NCBI GenBank assembly: GCA_903912405.1
Contig: CAIWHF010000217.1
Location: 1-11,059 of the forward strand
Direction: 5' to 3'
Source: an uncultured Bacteroidota bacterium
Lineage (GTDB): Bacteria > Bacteroidota > Bacteroidia > Chitinophagales > Chitinophagaceae
Length of the DNA stretch: 11,059 nt
Every line of letters starts with the position of its first letter. The first letter of the stretch is position 1. The position numbers and the translations under genes were made by a program. Below, piece by piece: positions 1 to 5,848 of this stretch. The notes under the pieces are model-generated. The model searched no databases and was not told where the DNA came from. It saw nothing but the letters and a program-made list of their open reading frames with translations.

Positions 1-3
1 CTT

Positions 4-77
4 GGATCGGTAGTTCAGTTGGTTAGAATGCCGCCCTGTCACGGCGGAGGTCGCGGGTTCGAGTCCCGTCCGGTCCG
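4..77 (+). tRNA. tRNA-Asp (anticodon GTC)
   Basis: A full cloverleaf can be drawn. The acceptor stem is GGATCGG (4-10) with CCGGTCC (70-76), including one T-G wobble. The D-stem is GTTC/GAAT. The anticodon stem is CCGCC/GGCGG around loop CTGTCAC, which puts the anticodon GTC at 38-40. The T-arm is GCGGG-TTCGAGT-CCCGT. The discriminator is G77, as expected for tRNA-Asp. The following bases are CAA, not CCA, so the 3' CCA end is not encoded and must be added by the CCA-adding enzyme. The window starts only 3 bases upstream, so the promoter and any upstream co-transcribed tRNA are out of view. A terminator follows at about 100-135. Confidence 0.96.
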
Positions 78-99
78 CAAAGTCCCTTCGGACATTTTT

Positions 100-135
100 A
101 AAACCCTTTAAGATCATTGATTTTAAAGGGTTTTT
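100..135 (+). terminator. Rho-independent terminator after tRNA-Asp
   Basis: Inverted repeat AAACCCTTTAA (101-111) and TTAAAGGGTTT (123-133) with an 11-nt loop, followed by TTTTTCTTTTT. It lies 23 nt past the tRNA end and most likely terminates the tRNA transcript. The A-rich left flank gives a shorter T-tract on the other strand, so some terminator activity in the opposite direction is possible. Confidence 0.8.
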
Positions 136-250
136 CTTTTTCGATGGTTTGTTCTTTTTCGCGTTTTTTCGTAAATTGTTTCAACAATGTTTCAACAATA
201 ATATAGGTAAATCAATTTTCAATTATCTTGAATTAGTACATTACCTGCAT
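136..250. other. Intergenic spacer with short direct repeats
   Basis: No credible gene is seen. The reading frame opening at 149 on the plus strand gives a Phe/Lys-rich 64-residue product that runs through the 251-285 terminator and into the antisense of the susE 3' end, so it was not called. The spacer contains TTCTTTTTCG twice (134-143 and 152-161) and an exact tandem duplication of GTTTCAACAAT (178-188 and 189-199). The first copy also forms the small palindrome ATTGTT-TC-AACAAT with its left flank. Confidence 0.6.
178..199. repeat. 11-bp exact tandem repeat (2 copies)
   Basis: GTTTCAACAAT occurs twice back to back (178-188, 189-199) in the spacer between the tRNA-Asp terminator and the sus operon terminator. 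With the preceding AATT the first copy forms the 14-bp imperfect palindrome ATTGTT-TC-AACAAT. The function is unknown. It may be replication slippage, a protein-binding site or a remnant of integration next to the tRNA. Only the repeat itself is certain. Confidence 0.85.
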
Positions 251-285
251 AAAAAAAAGGCAATCTTTTCAGATTGCCTTTTTTT
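251..285 (-). terminator. Rho-independent terminator of the sus operon
   Basis: On the minus strand the structure is GGCAATCT-GAAA-AGATTGCC, a perfect 8-bp stem (259-266 with 271-278) closed by a GNRA-type GAAA tetraloop and followed by a run of eight T (complement of 251-258). The hairpin begins 23 nt after the SusE stop codon, so it ends the amylase/susCDE transcript. The plus-strand flank also carries seven T, but no plus-strand gene needs it. Confidence 0.9.
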
Positions 286-301
286 ATTTGATCAATATTA
301 T

Positions 302-1381
302 TTAGTAATTTTTCTTAACAGAGTAGTAATAGTTACCTGCTAAACCAATTTCTAAGCGCACGGTATAATTACCTGCAGCTGCAATTGCAATATTATCTCC
401 ACCATAATCAGGTTTGTTATCTGGCCCACCATTAGATTTGTTATCTCCAAAGTTGATACCCCAATCATTGTTTGCTCTGAATTTGATTTCACCAGCAGTT
501 AAGTCTAAAGTAAGAGAATAGTTACCTGTAGCTGGATCTAAAGTCATAGCTTGATCAGCTCCCCATCCACCTGCAGTAGCCGAGCCAATGATGCCCCAAC
601 GTGTAATTTTTGTTGCAGACCAAGACATTGCACCCGTATTAGCAGTTAATCGATAAATACCAGCTCCAGCAGATAACTGAACGTTGTTACCACCATTCGA
701 TAAAGCTCCAGCACCAGCATCTCCATAGTCACCTGCACCCCAATTATTACCTTTTACCATTTTAAATTGTGGAGTAGGGTCATTGAAATTGATATAACCA
801 TCATAGATACCATTGTTAGAAACAGAAACAACTTGAGGGCAATCTGCCGCACCAGGGTTCCATCCTTGATAGTTTCCAGCAATATTTAATGCGTTTGGAA
901 AGCTATATTTAATAATAGAGCGGTATCCTTTTACAATTAAATTTAAGGTATTAGAGTAGCTAATAGCTGCAGAATTAGGAATAGCTGCTACAATACGTAC
1001 GCTAATTTCACCTAATGCATTAGGTGCTAAAATCTTAACAACTTCTGAGTTTAAAGTAGCAACCGTATATGCTTTGGTAAGCAATTTACCCATATTGATT
1101 TCTACATCTGGATTTTTAAAATCGCCACCTTTTTTTACCATTTGCAAGCTGTAAGTAACATTAGCAACAGGTGCTTCATAAATTTGTGCCGTCCAATTAA
1201 AAGTAAGTGCAGCTTTAGAAGCACTATCTTCTAATAATACCATAGTATCTTTTGCAGCAACTTTTGATAAAACAGGCGCATCTCCACCAGATAATACCAC
1301 TTGTGTTTCGTCTTTTTTACAAGCCCATAGTAAAGCAGATGCTACTGCTAAAATGGATAATTTATTAAATATTGATTTCAT
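302..1381 (-). CDS. susE: SusE-like outer-membrane starch-binding lipoprotein
   Basis: This 359-residue lipoprotein probably holds starch or maltooligosaccharide at the cell surface for the SusC/SusD importer. The N-terminus is a type II signal peptide with lipobox LWAC (Cys21). Lys-Lys-Asp-Glu follows directly, fitting the Bacteroidota surface-lipoprotein export signal. Residues about 35-150 resemble the N-terminal Ig-like SusE domain. Two similar tandem binding modules follow at about 155-258 and 260-359, each with a Gly-Trp motif near its start (GNYQGWNP at 169-176; GGWGAD at 271-276) and a later Asn-Trp-Gly element (GNNWGAGDYGD at 211-221; NNDWGINFGD at 304-313). Two modules and a length near SusE (about 390 aa) argue against SusF, which has three. 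W174, W214, W273 and W307 are candidate sugar-stacking residues. It starts 23 bp after susD and ends the operon. The family is clear; starch as ligand is inferred from context. Confidence 0.87.
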   Translation of the reverse strand: MKSIFNKLSILAVASALLWACKKDETQVVLSGGDAPVLSKVAAKDTMVLLEDSASKAALTFNWTAQIYEAPVANVTYSLQMVKKGGDFKNPDVEINMGKLLTKAYTVATLNSEVVKILAPNALGEISVRIVAAIPNSAAISYSNTLNLIVKGYRSIIKYSFPNALNIAGNYQGWNPGAADCPQVVSVSNNGIYDGYINFNDPTPQFKMVKGNNWGAGDYGDAGAGALSNGGNNVQLSAGAGIYRLTANTGAMSWSATKITRWGIIGSATAGGWGADQAMTLDPATGNYSLTLDLTAGEIKFRANNDWGINFGDNKSNGGPDNKPDYGGDNIAIAAAGNYTVRLEIGLAGNYYYSVKKNY

Positions 1382-1404
1382 AAAATAGTAGTTTAATTAT
1401 TAGA

Positions 1405-2970
1405 TTAGTACCCTGTATTTTGAACTAAGTTTGGATTTGCATTAATATCTGCAGATGGAATTGGGAATAAAGCTCTCCAAGTCTCTACTGATTGACCATT
1501 AATAGTATTTCCTTTCCATGGCCATAAATAAGTTCCAGATGTAAATAATCCGAAACGAATTAAGTCGGTACGACGATGACCTTCCCAATACAATTCACGA
1601 GCTCTTTCGTCGATGATATAATTTAAATCGTAAGAAGCTAAGCTAGCCGTAATTCCAGCTCTTGTTCTTAATGCTGCTAATTTGTTTAATGCCAATGTTG
1701 CATCTCCAGCACCACCACGTTTTACCGCTTCTGCATAAATTAAATATGCTTCAGCCAAACGGAAGATAGGGAAATCGGTATCTACAAAAGTTAAGTTAGA
1801 ACCTGTAGCACCAGTAGAAGTTACATTTTTGTATTTTCCAACTGCATATCCGTTTGTAAACTCCCCAATATCTGCAATTGCTTTTGTTTGACCTGCAGTA
1901 TGGAAGATACCACGTTTGTCTGCTGTATCGGTAAATTTATCAACTAATCCAGCCGTTGTTCTTAAGCCGCCCCATCCGCCATCAACACCGTATGCTGCTG
2001 CGCTCATAGAACCACCTACAGCTGCATGAACCAAGAACGTAGTGCCACCATAAGTACGGGTGTTATTACCATCAAAGTTAACAGCAAAGATAATTTCGTT
2101 TGATTTGTGGTTATCTGCTAAGAATAAATTAGCGTATTTAGTTTCTAAAGTATATCCAGTAACATCCATTACTTTTTTAGCAAAGGTAGCTGCTTCTGTA
2201 TTTTTTGCAGTGCCGGTATAAACTTGTGCATTCAAATACAAATTCGCTAAGAGCATCCAAACCGCTGCTTTGTCGGCACGGCCATATTCGTTTGTTTTTG
2301 GATCTTTAAGTGTGTTTTCAATCGCTAACAATTCTCCTTCGATGTAAGCAAATAAAGTAGCACGATCTGTTTGTTTTGGTAAAGTAGCACCTACTTTATC
2401 ATTTTCTGTAACGAACGGAACGTTACCAAACATATCTAATGCATGCCAATAACTTAAGGCACGGCAGAAGCGAGCTTCATCTCTATACATTTTAGCTAAA
2501 TCAGCATTAGCACCGGTAATGCTACGAGCAGCTAATTTATCGTCTTGAGTTTCGCGAATAAACTCGTTACACAATACGATTTGATAAAAGATACGATTAT
2601 ACATAGCTGCAACGAACTCATTAGTAGAAGTCCATTTCATCCAATGGTAATCTTTAATGGTACCATCATTCCAACCAATAACAGCTTCGTCAGTTGTTAA
2701 TTCTTGCGCTTTGAAGTATTGACGGATATAAGAAGAGAATCCTTCGTCGATACCAGCGATATCTGGTTTTCCCGCAGGTCCTTCTTGACCACTCACCGCA
2801 TAACCTGCATAAATTTTTGCAAGAATTGGTTTGTAGTTTGCAAAATCAGCGTACACGGTAGCTGAAGTAATAGCATTTACAGGAGAAGTATTTAAATCTC
2901 TAGTACAACTTGCAAGCATACCTGCTCCAAGTGCTAAAATCGTTAAACTTTTAAATAATATATTTTTCAT
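1405..2970 (-). CDS. susD: SusD/RagB-family starch-binding outer-membrane lipoprotein
   Basis: This is the surface glycan-binding partner that caps the SusC channel. The 521-residue protein has a type II signal peptide with lipobox LASC (Cys22), followed by Thr-Arg-Asp-Leu-Asn-Thr-Ser-Pro, a typical SusD start. Family hallmarks are visible: the helical-repeat segment DEARFCRALSYWHALDMFGN (164-183), the SusD core FRLAEAYLIYAEAVKR (403-418), DERARELYWEGHRRTDLIRF (454-473) and the C-terminal LFPIPSADINANPNL (501-515). The segment ELTTDEAVIGWNDG (90-103) and CNEFIRE (134-140) look close to the starch SusD of Bacteroides. W100, N101 and W333 may belong to the aromatic binding arc, which is inference from remembered alignment. 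The gap to susC is 21 bp and includes an A-rich AAAAAAGAAACGT leader instead of a Shine-Dalgarno site. Its length is close to the 551 aa of the Bacteroides protein. Confidence 0.95.
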   Translation of the reverse strand: MKNILFKSLTILALGAGMLASCTRDLNTSPVNAITSATVYADFANYKPILAKIYAGYAVSGQEGPAGKPDIAGIDEGFSSYIRQYFKAQELTTDEAVIGWNDGTIKDYHWMKWTSTNEFVAAMYNRIFYQIVLCNEFIRETQDDKLAARSITGANADLAKMYRDEARFCRALSYWHALDMFGNVPFVTENDKVGATLPKQTDRATLFAYIEGELLAIENTLKDPKTNEYGRADKAAVWMLLANLYLNAQVYTGTAKNTEAATFAKKVMDVTGYTLETKYANLFLADNHKSNEIIFAVNFDGNNTRTYGGTTFLVHAAVGGSMSAAAYGVDGGWGGLRTTAGLVDKFTDTADKRGIFHTAGQTKAIADIGEFTNGYAVGKYKNVTSTGATGSNLTFVDTDFPIFRLAEAYLIYAEAVKRGGAGDATLALNKLAALRTRAGITASLASYDLNYIIDERARELYWEGHRRTDLIRFGLFTSGTYLWPWKGNTINGQSVETWRALFPIPSADINANPNLVQNTGY

Positions 2971-2991
2971 ACGTTTCTTTTTTATAGTTTA

Positions 2992-5742
2992 TTAAAACTG
3001 AAGATTAGCACCCAAAGAGAAGATTCTTGGACGAGGATATTTATTGTTATCAATACCACTTGAAACTTCAGGGTCAATACCAGAATATTTAGTAATTACG
3101 AAAGCATTTTGAACAATTGCCGACAAGCGTAAGCTTGCTTTTTTATTGAAGATGCTTCCTACATTATAACCTAAATTGATATTATCCATTCTTAAGAAAG
3201 AACCATTCTCAATATAGTAGTTAGACCAATATTGTGGTGCTTGGAAGTTCGTTGTTAATACACTACTATGTACGTTGTTTAAGTAACCTGCAGAGTTATA
3301 GATATTTTGCATAGTACCTAAGTTAGACGCATTGTTATTATAGATGTATTGACCCATATTCGCTCTTAAAGTCATGTTTAATGTCCATTTATTATAACGG
3401 ATATTATTAGTGAAACCTAAGATCTGAGTTGGTTCAGAAGATTTAAATAAAGACTTGTCTTTAGCATCTACTACACCATCGCCGTTTTTATCTACATATA
3501 CACCTTCAATTGGTTTGCCAGAAGCATCATAAACTTGTTGGTAAGTATAGAAAGAGTTGATAGCGTTACCTACAGAATTTAACTGAATAGTATTACCTAC
3601 ACCACCAGCAATGCCACCACCTGCTACACCAAGATAGTTGCTATCTTGTACTTGCAATAATTTAGTAATGGTGTTTTTGTTTTGTGCAAAGGTTATACCA
3701 AAATCCCAAGTGAAGTTTGGTTTGTCGATGATTTGAGCATTCAACATGATCTCAAAACCTTTATTTTCCATATTACCTACATTAGACCACATGAAGTTGG
3801 TAAGATTGGTACCTGCAGCTAAAGGAATATAGTTGATTAAGTTTTCTGTTTTTTTGTTGTAGATATCTACACTACCATTAATCCGGTTGTTTGCAAAGCC
3901 GAAATCGATACCCACATTTTGAGTAGTTTGCGTTTCCCATTTGATATCTGCATTATATCCTTCTGGACGAAGAGTATTAATAAAGGTATTACCAAATTGA
4001 TAAGCAGCTGAACTAGCACCTGGAGTGTATTTTGCTAAATAGATGAAATCAACTGGTAATGAAGGATTACCTGTTTGACCCCAACCTAAACGCACTTTTA
4101 AGTTAGAAATTGTATTGCTATTTTTCAAGAAACTTTCTTCACTAATTCTCCATGCCACAGCAGCAGATGGGAATAATGCCCAACGATTTGCTTCTGGCAT
4201 TTTAGAAGATCCATCACGACGCATGGTTGCAGTCAGTAAGTATTTTCCTTTGATGTTTAAATTTAATCTTCCAAAATAAGATTGAATATTAGGGAAGCTA
4301 GGTGTAACTAATCCACCTGTATTTGGAATTAAAACACCTTTTGCACTGTAAGATGGATTGTTTGAAGTTTGGCTAAAGAAATCTTGCCAAGAATAACCAG
4401 CCGTTACATTTAAATTAGAACTACCGAAATCTTTTACATAATTTAAATAGAAGTCGAACAATTTATTTCTGCTAGTACCTTCATATTTTGAAGAATAACC
4501 ACCCGTAGTATAGTTAGTTGCTGCTGAAGCTGGAATAAATACAGATCCATTGCTAGATTGGTTATCATAAGCAACATTCATAACCATTCTTAAAGCTGGT
4601 AAGAAATGTGTTTTATAATCCAACATGATATTACCCATTGTTCTATAGGTATTGCTTAAATCATTTTTCAAATTTAATAAACCTACTGGGTTTCTTGGAG
4701 CAATAGGAATTGGATTGCCACTTTGGTTTAACCACTCGTAATATCCACCCCATGTACCGCCATAACTATTAATTGGTTTTGTAGGGTCAAAAGTAACTGC
4801 AGAACCAATAGCACCTTCGTTAGCAAATTGTGTTCCTGTTGCAGAAGCTTTAAAGTTTACATCAACTTTTAAGTGATTATCCCAAAACATTGGAGTAACA
4901 TTAAATGCTACAGATGTTCTGTTTAAGCTACCTGTTTTTAAAATACCTTGTTGACTTAAATTTCCTAATGAAAAACGATAAGGATATAAAGTTTTACCAC
5001 CCGTAATGCTTAAGTTGTTATCCGTAGCTAAAGCTGTTCTAAACACTTGGTTTTGCCAATTTGTATTATTAACGGTATCTAATAATTTAATCCAATTTTG
5101 GTTGCCGCTACTTTTTACTAATGCTTTAAAGTCATTAGCTTTCAACATATCCAATTGTTTTGGATTGTATGATAAAGAGGTAACAGAACTGAAAGTAACT
5201 TGTACATTTTCAGAATTTTTTCCTCTTTTAGTTGTGATGATGATTACACCATTTGCAGCACGCACCCCGTAGATAGCCGTTGCTGATGCATCTTTCAACA
5301 CATCAATAGACTCAATATCATTTGGATTAATCATGCTTAATGGATTTGCAGAACCTGCAACGCCCATATCGGTAACCGGCGTTCCATCAATTACGATGAG
5401 TGGATCGTTAGAACCCGCAATACTCGCATTACCACGAATGCGGATACGGCTTCCAGCCCCAGGAGCACCACCTTCTGTAGTGATTTGTGCACCAGCAACT
5501 TTACCATTAATTAATTGCTCTGCAGATGTTACATTACCTTGCAAAAAGTCTTTTGATTTGATAGAAATCACAGAACCTGTTAAATCTTTTTTCTTAACTG
5601 TTCCATAACCTACTACGACTACATCATTCAATGCTTTTACTTTAGCAGATGAAGTATCGGTTGTATTTTGCGCAAATGTTGGACTCATTAGAGACAACAT
5701 TAACATCATACAAAATGAAATTTTGATTAATTGTTTAACCAT
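2992..5742 (-). CDS. susC: SusC/RagA-family TonB-dependent outer-membrane transporter
   Basis: This is a TonB-energised outer-membrane channel for oligosaccharides that works with SusD. The 916-residue protein has a Sec signal peptide ending near PTFA|Q (24/25), a TonB-box-like region with DVVVVGYG (40-47), and a plug domain at about 50-175 containing LIVIDGTPV (115-123) and the SusC-type NPNDIESIDVLKDASATAIYG (139-159) and ANGVIIITTKRGK (163-175). The remainder is a beta-barrel ending in Phe916. The usual N-terminal carboxypeptidase-regulatory-like domain of about 80-90 residues is absent: the TonB box starts only 15 residues after the signal peptide. The start is firm because an in-frame TAA lies 18 nt upstream of the ATG (complement of 5761-5763). 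A probable promoter box lies at 5796-5803. Starch or maltooligosaccharide as substrate is inferred from the flanking amylase and GH97 genes. Confidence 0.95.
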   Translation of the reverse strand: MVKQLIKISFCMMLMLSLMSPTFAQNTTDTSSAKVKALNDVVVVGYGTVKKKDLTGSVISIKSKDFLQGNVTSAEQLINGKVAGAQITTEGGAPGAGSRIRIRGNASIAGSNDPLIVIDGTPVTDMGVAGSANPLSMINPNDIESIDVLKDASATAIYGVRAANGVIIITTKRGKNSENVQVTFSSVTSLSYNPKQLDMLKANDFKALVKSSGNQNWIKLLDTVNNTNWQNQVFRTALATDNNLSITGGKTLYPYRFSLGNLSQQGILKTGSLNRTSVAFNVTPMFWDNHLKVDVNFKASATGTQFANEGAIGSAVTFDPTKPINSYGGTWGGYYEWLNQSGNPIPIAPRNPVGLLNLKNDLSNTYRTMGNIMLDYKTHFLPALRMVMNVAYDNQSSNGSVFIPASAATNYTTGGYSSKYEGTSRNKLFDFYLNYVKDFGSSNLNVTAGYSWQDFFSQTSNNPSYSAKGVLIPNTGGLVTPSFPNIQSYFGRLNLNIKGKYLLTATMRRDGSSKMPEANRWALFPSAAVAWRISEESFLKNSNTISNLKVRLGWGQTGNPSLPVDFIYLAKYTPGASSAAYQFGNTFINTLRPEGYNADIKWETQTTQNVGIDFGFANNRINGSVDIYNKKTENLINYIPLAAGTNLTNFMWSNVGNMENKGFEIMLNAQIIDKPNFTWDFGITFAQNKNTITKLLQVQDSNYLGVAGGGIAGGVGNTIQLNSVGNAINSFYTYQQVYDASGKPIEGVYVDKNGDGVVDAKDKSLFKSSEPTQILGFTNNIRYNKWTLNMTLRANMGQYIYNNNASNLGTMQNIYNSAGYLNNVHSSVLTTNFQAPQYWSNYYIENGSFLRMDNINLGYNVGSIFNKKASLRLSAIVQNAFVITKYSGIDPEVSSGIDNNKYPRPRIFSLGANLQF

Positions 5743-5848
5743 AAAAAAGTTGATTTTGGTTTAATTTTGCTTACAAGATATAAATTATTTTAACACAAAG
5801 TTAATATTTATTTATTTTTTTATGTTTTTAATACAAATTTTTTAAAGC
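5743..5848 (-). promoter_or_regulatory. Amylase-susC intergenic leader
   Basis: This 106-bp, very A/T-rich gap lies between the amylase TAG and the susC ATG. I see no convincing hairpin plus T-run, so amylase transcripts may read through into susC. It contains a good Bacteroidota -7 element (5796-5803). No Shine-Dalgarno site precedes susC; the start is preceded by AACTTTTTT. Confidence 0.5.
5796..5803 (-). promoter_or_regulatory. Candidate -7 promoter element for susCDE
   Basis: The minus strand reads TAACTTTG here, an exact match to the Bacteroidota primary sigma -7 consensus TAnnTTTG. No TTTG is found about 19-21 bp upstream, where the sequence is only A/T-rich. Transcription from here would give a 5' leader of roughly 45-50 nt before the susC ATG. 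This would let susCDE be expressed separately from the amylase. Confidence 0.45.

Noticed and set aside
134..199. CRISPR-like array from the short repeats near the tRNA
   Set aside because: Repeats are only 10-11 bp, two copies each, without regular unique spacers and without cas genes.
149..343. Plus-strand 64-codon reading frame after the tRNA
   Set aside because: It crosses the 251-285 terminator, overlaps the antisense of the susE 3' end and has low-complexity Phe/Lys composition, so it is not a credible gene.
302..1381. SusF instead of SusE
   Set aside because: Only two C-terminal binding modules are visible and the protein is 359 aa; SusF is longer with three modules.
5006..5608. Two plus-strand reading frames inside susC (5006-5272, 5333-5608)
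   Set aside because: They lie fully antisense to strongly conserved SusC plug-domain and early barrel sequence and show no recognisable domain; they are chance frames.
5709..5712. Cysteine 11 in the SusC signal peptide as a possible lipobox
   Set aside because: It sits inside the hydrophobic stretch, is followed by more hydrophobic residues, and the family has an ordinary Sec cleavage site (PTFA|Q); SusC is not a lipoprotein.
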